This document shows positions 51,115 through 60,263 of a stretch of DNA of 64,000 nt, in pieces. Made by a program: the position numbers and the translations under genes. This DNA is from Cupriavidus sp. WKF15 (GTDB taxonomy: Bacteria > Pseudomonadota > Gammaproteobacteria > Burkholderiales > Burkholderiaceae): assembly GCF_029278605.1 (NCBI RefSeq), contig NZ_CP119573.1:372001-436000 (forward strand), in the 5' to 3' direction. Below the pieces are notes generated by a model. That model ran no database searches. It was not told the origin of the DNA and saw nothing but the letters and a program-made list of their open reading frames with translations. Each line of letters starts with the position of its first letter. Position 1 is the stretch's first letter.

Positions 51115-52128
51115 TTAGCCGCCGGCGCACTGCCTGCGCCAGTCGGTCGCGCTGCAGCCAAACGCGGCGCGGAACCAGTGGCTGAAACTGCTCGGCGTGG
51201 AGAAGCCCAGCAAGCCGGCCACTTCGCCGACCGGCTGGTCGCTTTCCTTCAGGTGGCGCATCACCAGTTCCATGCGGACCTGGTCGAGCAGCGATGAAAA
51301 CGTCAGTCCTTCGGCGCTGAGGTAGCGGTGCAGCGTGCGGCGGTCGACGCGCAACCGGTGCGCCAGTTGCTCTGCCGTGCAACGGCCGGATGGAAGCAAG
51401 GAGAGGATCAGCTCGCGGCACGATTCACGCACGCCTTCATCGCGGTGCCGCAGTGCGGCCTCGAGGTAGTCCCGCGCAAAGCGCGCGGCGCCCGGGTCGC
51501 CCGGCGTGCGCGGCATCTGCAGGTCGGCCGCCATGCAGACCATGCCGTTGAACGACTGGTTGAACTTCGGCAGCGTGCCAAAGAACGCACGGTGCGCCGC
51601 CGCGTCGGCCGGTGCGCGATGCGTAAAACAAACCTCGACCGGCTGCCACCGGGGCCCGATCAGCTCGCGCATGATGCGGAACTTCACGCCCACGGCGAGT
51701 TCCATCGCCTGCCGCGTGGACAACCCCGGGCTCGGCAGCAGATCCTCGCGAATGACGACGGTATGCCCGTTGTCGTCGATGTGCGTGACCAGCGTGGCGC
51801 TGAGCAGCTTCAGGTAGCGGCACAAGGTATCGAGCGCCTGCCGCGGCGTCGGCTCTTCCCTCAGCACCAGGCTGATGGGCCCCAGGTTCGAGAACGACCG
51901 CTGCGCAACCAGCCGCAGCGCGAAGTCTTCCAGGCCGGTGGCGCGCGCGGTGAGTTCCAGCAGCTCGCGCACGGCATGGCTGGGAATCAGTTGCTCCGGA
52001 TTCTCCAGCAGCCCGGCCGACAGCCCTACCGCGCGCAGGTAGGCGTGGGGATCGTGCCCGAGCGACGCCACCAGCTCGATGTAGCCGTTCAGGCTGGCGC
52101 TGCGAATCAGCTTGCCGACGGATTGCAT
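51115..52128 (-). CDS. AraC family regulator with arabinose-binding-type N-terminal domain
   Basis: 337 residues. The N-terminal domain (about 15-200; DPHAYLRAVGLSAGLLENPEQLIPSHAV, GPISLVLREEPTPRQALDTLCRYL) is the ArgR/OruR/FeaR-like AraC_N type, with AraC helix-turn-helix at about 235-335 ending LLGFSTPSSFSHWFRAAFG. The upstream open extension to 52266 is unlikely to be translated. It is paralogous to the regulator at 54724 and reads toward the cytochrome gene. Likely controls the Bug/BKACE block; the target is inferred from position. Confidence 0.83.
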   Translation of the reverse strand: MQSVGKLIRSASLNGYIELVASLGHDPHAYLRAVGLSAGLLENPEQLIPSHAVRELLELTARATGLEDFALRLVAQRSFSNLGPISLVLREEPTPRQALDTLCRYLKLLSATLVTHIDDNGHTVVIREDLLPSPGLSTRQAMELAVGVKFRIMRELIGPRWQPVEVCFTHRAPADAAAHRAFFGTLPKFNQSFNGMVCMAADLQMPRTPGDPGAARFARDYLEAALRHRDEGVRESCRELILSLLPSGRCTAEQLAHRLRVDRRTLHRYLSAEGLTFSSLLDQVRMELVMRHLKESDQPVGEVAGLLGFSTPSSFSHWFRAAFGCSATDWRRQCAGG

Positions 52129-52192
52129 GGCTCCCCCGATTGGCTCCGCCCGGGGGCGGAGCGTGACGTCACGTTCGCTGTGCCGGTAGCCC

Positions 52193-53176
52193 TCAGTCCG
52201 GAGTGAAGTTGATCGAGCGCAGCAGCTTGCCCTGGCGTTCGGACGACTCACGCGCGTCCCTGGCAAGCTCTTCGCTGGAGGCCGCCGAGCCGATCTCCAT
52301 GCCGAGCTCTTCGATCTTCTTCTGGACAGCGGGCGACTGCATGACCTTGAGCGTCGCTTCGCGAAGCCTGGCGAGCACGGCAGGCGGTACGCCCGGCGCG
52401 GACCAGAGTCCCATCCAGCTCACTTCCTTGAGATCCGGAAAGCCGAGCTCGGCAAACGTGGGCACGTCAGGCAGTGCCGGAATCCGCTTCGGGTAGGCAA
52501 TCGCGAACGCCTTGAGCTGACCCGACTTGATGAACGGCAGCGAGGTGGCCGGGCCGTCGAACATGAGCGGGACGTGGCCCCCCATCACGTCCTGCAGCGC
52601 GGGCGGCGACCCCTTGTAGCTCACGGCACCTGCGGTCAGGCCTGCCAGCCGGTTGAACTGCACGCCGATGGTATGGCCGCGCATGCCGGCACCGAAGTTC
52701 GCGTAGTCGACCTTGCCCGGGTTCGCCTTGATGTAGGTGATCAACTCGCCGAGGTTCCTGGCGGGCAGGCCGGGCTTGCCGACCAGGATGAGCCCCTGCC
52801 GGGTCAGCTGCGCCACGGGCACGAGGTCCTTGAACGGGTCATAGGTGACCTTCATGACCTGGGGCACTTCCGAGACGATGCCCTTCTGGACCAGCAGGAA
52901 GGTGTACCCGTCCCGCGGAGCGGACAGCAGGCCATGCACGCCGATGGTTCCCGCCGCGCCGGCCTTGTTGTCGACGATCAGGGTCTGTCCGAGCGGGCGC
53001 TGCAGCTCATGTGCGAAGAGCCGCGCCAGGATGTCGGCGGTGCCGCCCGGCGGCGCTGCCACGATGATCCGTACGGGCTTGGTCGGCCATTCTGCGGCAT
53101 TCGCAGCCGGCAGCAAGGGAACAGAGGCAATCATCAGTGCCAGCGCCTGGCGGGCAAACTTCGGGAAAGGCTTCAT
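52193..53176 (-). CDS. Bug/TctC family tripartite tricarboxylate transporter substrate-binding protein
   Basis: 327 residues with a signal peptide (about 1-27, ending ANAAEW). Then WPTKPVRIIVAAPPGGTADILARLF and GQTLIVDNKAGAAGTIG, both standard for Bug periplasmic receptors, which are expanded in Burkholderiales. It binds a small carboxylate or related compound; no tctA/tctB membrane genes are adjacent. AAGGAA before the ATG. Divergent from the BKACE gene 385 bp away. Confidence 0.9.
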   Translation of the reverse strand: MKPFPKFARQALALMIASVPLLPAANAAEWPTKPVRIIVAAPPGGTADILARLFAHELQRPLGQTLIVDNKAGAAGTIGVHGLLSAPRDGYTFLLVQKGIVSEVPQVMKVTYDPFKDLVPVAQLTRQGLILVGKPGLPARNLGELITYIKANPGKVDYANFGAGMRGHTIGVQFNRLAGLTAGAVSYKGSPPALQDVMGGHVPLMFDGPATSLPFIKSGQLKAFAIAYPKRIPALPDVPTFAELGFPDLKEVSWMGLWSAPGVPPAVLARLREATLKVMQSPAVQKKIEELGMEIGSAASSEELARDARESSERQGKLLRSINFTPD

Positions 53177-53561
53177 CGCGGTTCCTTAGGGGGGTCTCTT
53201 GGTCCGTGGCATCGCTGGACGCCTTGGCCTGGCTCTGATATGGCCGTCAGGAACATTCTGTGGGCGCGCGCAGCCGCCCGCTTTGCATCGCGCGACAGAA
53301 ATGTGCAGATCGTGACAGCGGGCGCTCCGCCCGGCCCCTGTTTCCCGGCGCGGCGCCGGTCCGCGTGCGCATGTGGCGCCCGCGACGCCCGCGCCAGGCC
53401 TGTCCCAACTAGACAAATGCATGTCCCGGATCGACAAGCGGTCGCGGCGGGCGCGCCAGATACTCAGTGGACCGGATCACAGCCGGAAACATGGAGACCA
53501 GCGCATCGGGCCGACACGGCCGTCTCCTGAACCGACCACAGCACTCCCCTGGAGACACAAC
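53177..53561. other. Divergent intergenic region between Bug and BKACE genes
   Basis: No gene supported. The open frame running into the BKACE gene from 53373 lacks a ribosome site and is not conserved-looking. The region should hold both promoters, but I find no clear palindromic operator. Confidence 0.45.
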
Positions 53562-54620
53562 ATGAACTTTCTCGACGGCCACCTGTTCCCCGAGAACCAG
53601 CAGCCCCTGATCATCACCGCGGCGCCCTACGCCCCGGGCTGGCTGCCTTCGGACTTCCCCGAAGACATTCCGGTCACCATGGAAGCACAAATCCAGAAGG
53701 CCGTGGATTGCTACAACGCCGGCGCCACCGTGCTGCACCTGCATGTGCGCGAACTGGACGGCAAGGGCAGCAAGCGGCTGTCCATGTTCAACGAGCTGAT
53801 CGCCGGCGTGCGCAAGGCCGTGCCGGAGATGATCATCCAGGTCGGCGGCTCGATCTCGTTTGCGCCCGAAAACGAGGGCCAGGCCGCCAAGTGGCTGTCG
53901 GACGACACCCGCCACATGCTGGCCGAACTCGAACCCACGCCCGACCAGGTCACGGTGACGGTCAACACCTCGCAGATGAACGTGACCGACCATGCGGAAG
54001 ACGCCGACTTCCGCGGCACCTCGCGCGAGAACCCGGCCATCTTCGAGGCCTACAAGGAAATGACCGTGCCCGCGCAGCCCGGGTGGGTGGAGGAGCACGT
54101 CCGCCGCCTGACCGCCAAGGGCATCCAGAGCGCCTTCCAGTGCTACAACACCAACAGCTTCGAGTCGGTGGAACGCCTGATGCGCCGCGGCTTCTACAAG
54201 GGCCCGCTGGTGATGAACTGGGTGGCAATCGGCGGCGGCATGGACACGCCCAATATCTACAGCCTGGGCAACTTCATGCGCGGCGTGCCCGATGGCGCGG
54301 TGGTGACGGTGGAAAGCAATGTGCGCAATGTGCTGCCGGTCAACATGATGGGCATTGCCATGGGCTTGCATGTGCGCTGCGGCATCGAAGACGGCATCTG
54401 GAACCAGAAGCGCACTGCCAAGCAGAGCACGGTGAAGCAGATCGAACAGCTGGTGCGCATCTCGCACGAGTTCGGCCGCGAGATCGCCACGGCCAAGGAG
54501 GCGCGCGAGATCAGCAAGATCGGCGTGTTCTACGACACCGTGGAAGAGTCGCTGCAGGCAAATGGCTTCGCGCCCAACCGCAACGGCGGCAACCAGGGCT
54601 TCCTGCGCAAGACACAGTGA
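53562..54620 (+). CDS. Beta-keto acid cleavage enzyme family (BKACE, DUF849), second copy
   Basis: 352 residues, TIM barrel. The zinc motif VLHLHVRELDGKGSKR is at about 62-76, followed by IIQVGGSISFAPENEG and a late barrel with GLHVRCGIEDGIWNQK, where the metal-binding Glu of family members lies. Longer than the copy at 36117 because of an N-terminal lead and extra loops. Substrate unknown. GGAG 9 nt upstream. It shares its block with a Bug protein, two AraC regulators, a quinone oxidoreductase and a TauD-type dioxygenase. Confidence 0.88.
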   Translation: MNFLDGHLFPENQQPLIITAAPYAPGWLPSDFPEDIPVTMEAQIQKAVDCYNAGATVLHLHVRELDGKGSKRLSMFNELIAGVRKAVPEMIIQVGGSISFAPENEGQAAKWLSDDTRHMLAELEPTPDQVTVTVNTSQMNVTDHAEDADFRGTSRENPAIFEAYKEMTVPAQPGWVEEHVRRLTAKGIQSAFQCYNTNSFESVERLMRRGFYKGPLVMNWVAIGGGMDTPNIYSLGNFMRGVPDGAVVTVESNVRNVLPVNMMGIAMGLHVRCGIEDGIWNQKRTAKQSTVKQIEQLVRISHEFGREIATAKEAREISKIGVFYDTVEESLQANGFAPNRNGGNQGFLRKTQ

Positions 54621-54723
54621 TTCCGCAGCGGCTCCGGGCGCCGGCCTCTCCTGCTAGGTGTTTACGATGAATCCTATATAGGAGGATTGACACGGCACGG
54701 GTGCGTGCATACCTTCAGAGCCG

Positions 54724-55782
54724 GTGACACAGCGCCAGAGCGCGGCACCGGAATTGCCAAGCATCCGCCCCCAAGCCGTCATGAGCACCCTGATTCGCAG
54801 CGCCCTCCTGGTCAAGTATTCCGAGATTGCCCGAACCATTGGCGTCGACCCGGAGCGCATGATCCACCACGTCGGCGCCGACCGGTCATGCATCGTCTCG
54901 CCCGACCTGCATGTCCCGGAGCCATGGCTCGCGAAGGTGCTGGATTCCACCGCGCAGTCGTCCGGCTGCGCCGCGGTCGGCCTGCTGATGGCCGAGTCGT
55001 GGCGGCTGTCCGACTTCGGCCCCATCAGCCTGCTGTTGCAGCACCAGCCGACGCTGCGGCATGCGCTGGGCCAGCTCGAGACCTATCGCCACCTGCTGAG
55101 CGAATCCGTATTCGTCCATGTGGAGGAAATCGGCGATACGGCCATAGTCCGGCAGCAGCTGATCACGGAGCGGCCGGTTCCGGGGCGCCAGCCGGTCGAG
55201 CTTTCCGTTGGCGCACTGCTGTGCCTGATGAAGTCGATGCTGGGCGGGGCGTGGAAGCCGCGCAGCGTGCATTTTTCGCATGCCGCGCCGGCCAGTCTCC
55301 ACATCCACCACCGGCTGTTCGGAGCCAGGGTCGAGTTCGGCAGCGACTTCGACGGCATCGTCATCGACCGGCGGGACCTCGACCGGCCCAATCCGCTCGG
55401 CGACGTGAATCTCGCGCGCTACGCCCGGGAATTCCTCGAACAGAACCCGCTCGGGCGTCAGCTTTCCACGGCCTCCAATGTCCGCCGCGCGGTCCACATG
55501 CTCCTGCCGCGCGGACAGGGCAGCATCGATCATGTCGGCCAGCAGCTCGGCATGAGTCCGCGCACGCTGCAGCGTCGGCTCGAGCAGGAAGGCCTGGAGT
55601 TCTCGTCGCTGGTGAATGAAGTCCGGCGTGGGCTGGCCTGCCGCTATCTGGGCGACAGCCGTTATCCGGTGTCGCAGGTGGCCATGCTGGTGGGGTTCGC
55701 CGAGGTCAGTACCTTCTCGCGCTGGTTCAGCGCGCAGTTCGGCACGCCGCCGACGCGCTGGCGCGCCGAGCAGAGCCGCTGA
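54724..55782 (+). CDS. AraC family regulator, paralogue of the 51115 regulator
   Basis: 352 residues from GTG 54724; an ATG 19 codons later (54781) gives a start matching the paralogue's length better, and neither has a strong ribosome site. The N-terminal domain has SDFGPISLLLQHQPTLRHALGQLETYRHLLSESV; the C-terminal helix-turn-helix (about 245-350) has LGMSPRTLQRRLEQEGLEFSSLVNEVRRGLA and VGFAEVSTFSRWFSAQFGTPP. Located between the BKACE and oxidoreductase genes; probable local activator. Confidence 0.82.
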   Translation: MTQRQSAAPELPSIRPQAVMSTLIRSALLVKYSEIARTIGVDPERMIHHVGADRSCIVSPDLHVPEPWLAKVLDSTAQSSGCAAVGLLMAESWRLSDFGPISLLLQHQPTLRHALGQLETYRHLLSESVFVHVEEIGDTAIVRQQLITERPVPGRQPVELSVGALLCLMKSMLGGAWKPRSVHFSHAAPASLHIHHRLFGARVEFGSDFDGIVIDRRDLDRPNPLGDVNLARYAREFLEQNPLGRQLSTASNVRRAVHMLLPRGQGSIDHVGQQLGMSPRTLQRRLEQEGLEFSSLVNEVRRGLACRYLGDSRYPVSQVAMLVGFAEVSTFSRWFSAQFGTPPTRWRAEQSR

Positions 55783-55922
55783 AATCCCGGTATCGGTATC
55801 GCTCCGGCGCTGGCAACGCAGCCAGCTGGCGCGATCCGCCAAGTTGTGGCGCCACCCGTCAAGCACTGCGGCCTGGAACTGCCGAGAATCGCTGTCAACC
55901 GAGTGAAGCAAAAGGAGACAGC

Positions 55923-56897
55923 ATGAAAGCGGCACAAGTGATTCCGGGCGCCGACGGCGGCCGCATCGAGGTGCGGGATATCCCCGTTCCGCAGCCGGGC
56001 CCCGAAGATGTGCTGGTCCGGGTTCGTGCCTCCGGCCTCAACTACGGCGAGCTCAAGTACATGGGGGAACACCGGGCCGGCAACCCGATGACCGCTGGCG
56101 TCGAGTTCGCCGGCGAAGTCGTCAGCGTCGGCGAGAAGGTCAGGGACTGGCGCGAGGGTGACCGCGTCATGGGCCATGGCCGCGGCTGCCACGCGCAGTT
56201 CGTGATCGCGGCGCCGCTGGCGCTGATGCCGGTGCCCGACGATGTGTCATGGGTCGATGCGGCGGCATTCCCTAATGTGTTCATCACCGCCCACGACGCG
56301 CTCGTGAGCAATGGCGAGCTGAAGGCGGGCGAATCGGTGTTCATCAACGGCGCCTCGGGCGGCGTCGGCATGGCGGCGATCATGATCGCGTCGGCGCTCG
56401 GCGCGCGGCCGGTGATCGCGTCCTCGCGGTCGGCGGAAAAGCTCGAACGCCTCGCCAGGTTCGGCGTGGACGTCGGCGTCAATGCGTCGCGCGATGCGCA
56501 GGTCGAGGCCATCATGGCAGCCACCGACAAGCGCGGCGTGGACATCATCATCGACACCATCGGCGGGACCGTCTTCGAAGACCATATCAAGAGCCTCGCG
56601 GTGAAAGGACGCCTCGTCAATATCGCCCGGCTTGGCGGCGGCGCCACCGCCCAGGTCGATATCAACAGGCTCTGGCTGAATCGCCTGAAGCTGATCGGCG
56701 TCACGTTCCGCACGCGTACCGAGCAGGAGCGTATCGCGTGCATCCAGGCGTGCGCGCGCGACCTGCTGCCCTCGTTCCGCGGCGGCAAGCTGCGCCTGCC
56801 GATCGACAAGACCTTCCCCATGGATGCGATTGGCGACGCCTACGCCTATATCGCGAGCAGCCAGCACATGGGCAAGATCGTGCTCACCGCTGACTGA
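55923..56897 (+). CDS. NADPH:quinone oxidoreductase / zinc-independent MDR family
   Basis: 324 residues. GroES-like N-terminal domain (about 1-125; VRASGLNYGELKYMGEHRAGNPMTAGVEFAGEVV) and Rossmann domain with NGASGGVGMAAIMIASALGARPVIASSRSAEKLERL. It lacks the structural and catalytic zinc cysteines of alcohol dehydrogenases, matching the quinone-oxidoreductase (QOR) branch. AGGAG 7-8 nt upstream of the ATG. In line with the TauD-like gene 119 bp downstream. Substrate not deducible. Confidence 0.86.
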   Translation: MKAAQVIPGADGGRIEVRDIPVPQPGPEDVLVRVRASGLNYGELKYMGEHRAGNPMTAGVEFAGEVVSVGEKVRDWREGDRVMGHGRGCHAQFVIAAPLALMPVPDDVSWVDAAAFPNVFITAHDALVSNGELKAGESVFINGASGGVGMAAIMIASALGARPVIASSRSAEKLERLARFGVDVGVNASRDAQVEAIMAATDKRGVDIIIDTIGGTVFEDHIKSLAVKGRLVNIARLGGGATAQVDINRLWLNRLKLIGVTFRTRTEQERIACIQACARDLLPSFRGGKLRLPIDKTFPMDAIGDAYAYIASSQHMGKIVLTAD

Positions 56898-57016
56898 CAG
56901 CGGACGTCTCAACCGGTCACCAGCCTCGGTTCCCCCCCGACAGTCGAATCCAGCGCAGCAGGCTGCATCGCCCGACCGCGATGCCTGTCGCTTCCAACGT
57001 TCAAGGAGTGGTCATT

Positions 57017-57859
57017 ATGCAAATCAATCAACTTACCTGCTCGATCGGCGCCGAACTGACTGGCGTGAGCCTGGCCGACGTCGCGCGCGACGATTCGCTC
57101 TTTGCGGAAATCAAGGCGCTGCTGTTGAAGCACCGAGTGCTGTTCTTCCGCGACCAGGACATCACGCGCGACGAGCATGTCGCGTTCGCGCGGCGTTTCG
57201 GTGACCTGGAAGACCACCCCGTCAACAATACGGTGCCGGGCTATCCGGGACTGATCGAGATCTACAAGAGCGAAAAGCGCGACCACTTCGAGAACACCTA
57301 CCACAGCGATGCCTCGTGGCGCGCGAGCCCGCCCAAGGGTGCGGTGCTGCGATGCATCTCGTGCCCCGACGTCGGTGGCGACACCATCTGGGTGAATATG
57401 GTTGAGGCGTACAAGCACCTTCCCGAAGAGATCAAGCAGAAGATTGCGCACCTGCGTGCCAAGCACGGCATCGAGCATTCGTTTGGCGCGATCATGACCG
57501 CGGAGGAGAGAGAGGAGCTGGTACGCAAGAACCCGCTCGTCGATCATCCTGTCGTCAGGACCCATCCGGAAACCGGCGAGAAAATCCTGTACGTGACGCC
57601 GTTCTCGACCCACTTCATCAACTACCACACGCCGGAGAATGTGCGCTTCGGACAGGACAAGACGCCGGGTGCAAGCCTGCTTCTGAATTACCTGCTCAGC
57701 CAGGCCGCGATACCGGAGTACCAGGTGCGCTTCCGCTGGCGGCCCAACAGCGTGGCGATCTGGGACAACGTCGCCACGCAGCACTATGCGGTCAGTGATT
57801 ACTGGCCGGCGCCGCGCCGGATGGAACGCGCGACGATCATGGGGGACCGGCCGTTCTGA
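57017..57859 (+). CDS. TauD/TfdA family Fe(II)/2-oxoglutarate-dependent dioxygenase
   Basis: 280 residues. Iron ligands H96 and D98 (NTYHSDASWR) and H256 (ATQHYAV), 2-oxoglutarate Arg at about R271 (ERATIMG), close to TauD H99/D101/H255/R270. AAGGAG 9 nt before the ATG at 57017 sets the start. Family members hydroxylate taurine, 2,4-D, alkyl sulfates and other acids; residues deciding the substrate cannot be read here. Neighbouring genes point to a catabolic substrate entering by the Bug system. Confidence 0.9.
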   Translation: MQINQLTCSIGAELTGVSLADVARDDSLFAEIKALLLKHRVLFFRDQDITRDEHVAFARRFGDLEDHPVNNTVPGYPGLIEIYKSEKRDHFENTYHSDASWRASPPKGAVLRCISCPDVGGDTIWVNMVEAYKHLPEEIKQKIAHLRAKHGIEHSFGAIMTAEEREELVRKNPLVDHPVVRTHPETGEKILYVTPFSTHFINYHTPENVRFGQDKTPGASLLLNYLLSQAAIPEYQVRFRWRPNSVAIWDNVATQHYAVSDYWPAPRRMERATIMGDRPF

Positions 57860-57934
57860 TTGCGGCAGATGGCCGGCTCGGCCGGCCAACACCGTTGTCT
57901 CGTCGATTGCCATACATTGGTTTCGCAGACTGCA

Positions 57935-59323
57935 TTACCATCCATACCTTTCCCAGAAATCCTGGTACATCCCGCCCAGGCTCAGTCCTTCCGCGATCAC
58001 GCCCAGTGCAATCAGCACCACGGTAATCAAGGGATAGGCCCACCATGCCATGAACATGTCATCGGTGTTCCCCTTGACCTGGAACAGGTCCAGCATAAAC
58101 GCACCCGCAGCGAGCGCGATCAGCGTGACGGCCCACATCATGCCGAAAATTTGCGGCGCGGATGCGTAGGCGGGACCTGCCACCTGCGGAGCCACCACAT
58201 GCAGGGTGGCGCCGGGGTTGCCGGGTGTGGCGATCAACTGCGCACCTTGTCCGTGGTGGTGCATCTGCGCGGCCAGTGCGGCTGGCAGCCACTGACTGAC
58301 GTGCCCCGCTTTGCCGAGACATCGGTCGATATCTTGTATCCCCAAGTTCAACTCAGTATCACTGACCGCCGTCGTCACCGCGTGCCGCATCCGCTTGTCT
58401 AACCCACTGAACCAGAAGTGTTTGAGACGCTTCGGTGGCGTCTGCCCGGCGCGCAACAGCGTTGTCAGCGCGGTGTCAAGCTCATCGGCATCGGCCGAGA
58501 TGGGACGATACCAGTAGCCATGCGGCTTCGTTCGCCCCAGCACATCCGGGTGGCACACCAGCAATGCCAGCGCCAGTTCCGAACAATCCGGCTCCATTTT
58601 CCCTTCGTGCAATTGACAGGCCAGGACAAGCAGGCTTCCCGATAGCGCCTTGTCATCCCTCCACAGGTGACGCACAGACGCCGGATCCTTGCCTGAGTCC
58701 CACAACAGATTCGACGGCGACAACTCCAGCTTGCGCATGACGCGCTGCAACTCCTCCAAGTCGGCTTCCCGTTCGGTTTGCAGGACGACGCGGAGATTCC
58801 CTGCCCGTTGCAACGGCTTCACTGTTTGCACCAGCGGTTGGAGCAGCAGGCCCAGCACGTGGGCCAGTTGGCTCGTGCCCGCGGGCACCGCCAGCTTCAG
58901 CGGCAATATCTTGTCGGGATTGGTCGGGGCACTGCCCTCCAGTCCGAGCATGCGCTCCGCGATGTCTTCCTCCGCAGCAAGCACCACGCTTCCCACCACC
59001 GCCACGCACTTTTGCGCCCACCTGTGCCAATAGCATTCGCGCTCTTCGCAAAGGTTGTTCCACGCGTAGGTTCTCCAGGCGGGCCTTTCAAACGAGAAGT
59101 AATAAAACAAACTGAGAACGACAAAAGACGCGTATGCGGCCGGAAACAACAAGGTCATGTAAAAGTCGAACGTGCCAGCCGGCTTTCCCTTGGGCCATGC
59201 GTCGATCACGATCAGAGCGGTGATCGCCTGAATCACCACATAGATGATGAGATAGGGCCAAATGCCGGGCCAGGCAACTTCCGGTCGCTTGCTCGGCACG
59301 GGACAGAACCACGGCGATGTCAT
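57935..59323 (-). CDS. Membrane protein of unknown function in the T6SS island
   Basis: 462 residues. Two or three N-terminal membrane segments (about 20-85; WPYLIIYVVIQAITALIVI and LLFPAAYASFVVLSLFYYF), a large soluble middle (about 90-385) and two C-terminal segments (about 390-445). The middle contains LPLKLAVPAGTSQLAHVLGLLLQPLV and WYRPISADADELDTALTTLLRAGQTPPKR. I do not recognise the family. Its ATG overlaps the PAAR stop (ATGA), so it is co-translated with the T6SS tip protein. Tle3 lipases elsewhere have a dedicated adaptor (Tla3) at a comparable locus; whether this protein does that job is only inference. Confidence 0.75.
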   Translation of the reverse strand: MTSPWFCPVPSKRPEVAWPGIWPYLIIYVVIQAITALIVIDAWPKGKPAGTFDFYMTLLFPAAYASFVVLSLFYYFSFERPAWRTYAWNNLCEERECYWHRWAQKCVAVVGSVVLAAEEDIAERMLGLEGSAPTNPDKILPLKLAVPAGTSQLAHVLGLLLQPLVQTVKPLQRAGNLRVVLQTEREADLEELQRVMRKLELSPSNLLWDSGKDPASVRHLWRDDKALSGSLLVLACQLHEGKMEPDCSELALALLVCHPDVLGRTKPHGYWYRPISADADELDTALTTLLRAGQTPPKRLKHFWFSGLDKRMRHAVTTAVSDTELNLGIQDIDRCLGKAGHVSQWLPAALAAQMHHHGQGAQLIATPGNPGATLHVVAPQVAGPAYASAPQIFGMMWAVTLIALAAGAFMLDLFQVKGNTDDMFMAWWAYPLITVVLIALGVIAEGLSLGGMYQDFWERYGW

Positions 59324-59577
59324 CTGATCTTGACTCCCGAGTATCGCGGCAGCACGACGCTGCCGCATTGCGAACGGCAGCCCGTGACGACCAGCGGGCG
59401 GCCCTCGTCGCTCATGCCTTCACCGCCCTCGGTGAGCGGGTTGTCACCGTGGATGGGGCAGGACACGATGTCGCCAACGCGGGCCGCGCGGCGTCCGTCG
59501 AGGATGTAGGTGGATGAGGCGGTCTTGACGCGGCCGCCGTGGGTGGTGGGGTCATTTAGCAGGGCAGGTTCTTTCAT
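59320..59577 (-). CDS. PAAR domain protein (T6SS spike tip)
   Basis: 85 residues, the usual minimal PAAR size. PAAR-like features: THGGRVKTASSTYILDGRRAARVGDIVSCPIHG with Cys/His metal ligands, and VVTGCRSQCG. PAAR proteins sharpen the VgrG spike and carry effectors. Its ATG overlaps the stop of the immunity gene (ATGA) and its stop overlaps the next ATG. The order effector-immunity-PAAR is compact and co-translated. Confidence 0.87.
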   Translation of the reverse strand: MKEPALLNDPTTHGGRVKTASSTYILDGRRAARVGDIVSCPIHGDNPLTEGGEGMSDEGRPLVVTGCRSQCGSVVLPRYSGVKIR

Positions 59578-60263
59578 TTCTTGGGTGGCAGATTCTTGGG
59601 ACGGATGGAATCGTCACAGGACAGGTATTCCTGACCTGAGGGTGTACGCAGGCCCTTGAGGTAGTCCGGACGATCAGAGGCGCGAAAACGGTCGCCCTTG
59701 ATTCCTGGCGGCAGTTCCTTTCTCAGGTCGATGCCGGGAATGAGCGGATACTGCTCAACAGAGTAGTCGCGTGATCCCCATTTCTTTGCGATGTAAATGC
59801 GGTCTGCTGTAGCTGTCACGATGTAGTCAGCAGAGTCCAAATAGGGAGTTTGGGTGTTGCTAATGTAATATCCGCCGCTCTGAAATGTGCGTCCGGCGTC
59901 CGTCGAGTAGATGAACGCAATATTGCAGCCTTTGTCGGGGCAAGCCCCATTAGGATGGAAGGATGAAGGAACCACGATGTACCGGCCGGATGGATCAGCA
60001 TTGATCAGGCGGCCACGATAGTTCTCGATACCTCCCCCCCGCCCGAATCTAGTCCGAATGCCCAATTTGATGTCGTTGTAGTACGTCGTGCCATAGTGAC
60101 AATCCTTGTAGTTCTCCAGCGAGATGAAACGGTGATCGTCGATCCGGTAGATCACCTGCGGCGGCACATCGTAGTGCTGCTCGACGGTGGAAGGATTCGA
60201 CCCCTGCACAGCGCATCCTGCGGTCAATAGTATGGCGGCAGTGCTGAGGATATTTGCGCGCAT
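59574..60263 (-). CDS. tli3: Tli3-family immunity lipoprotein, copy 1
   Basis: 229 residues with a lipoprotein signal ending LLTAGC17, so it should be anchored facing the periplasm, where it would neutralise the Tle3 lipase. Conserved features of this family in all three copies here: YDVPPQVIYRIDDH, DCHYGTTYYND, NYRGRLINADPSGRYIVVPS, FIYSTDAGRTF and PGIDLRKELPPGIKGD. Its ATG overlaps the Tle3 stop in TGATG. The Tli3 name rests on pairing with Tle3 and on recall of the family. Confidence 0.82.
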   Translation of the reverse strand: MRANILSTAAILLTAGCAVQGSNPSTVEQHYDVPPQVIYRIDDHRFISLENYKDCHYGTTYYNDIKLGIRTRFGRGGGIENYRGRLINADPSGRYIVVPSSFHPNGACPDKGCNIAFIYSTDAGRTFQSGGYYISNTQTPYLDSADYIVTATADRIYIAKKWGSRDYSVEQYPLIPGIDLRKELPPGIKGDRFRASDRPDYLKGLRTPSGQEYLSCDDSIRPKNLPPKK

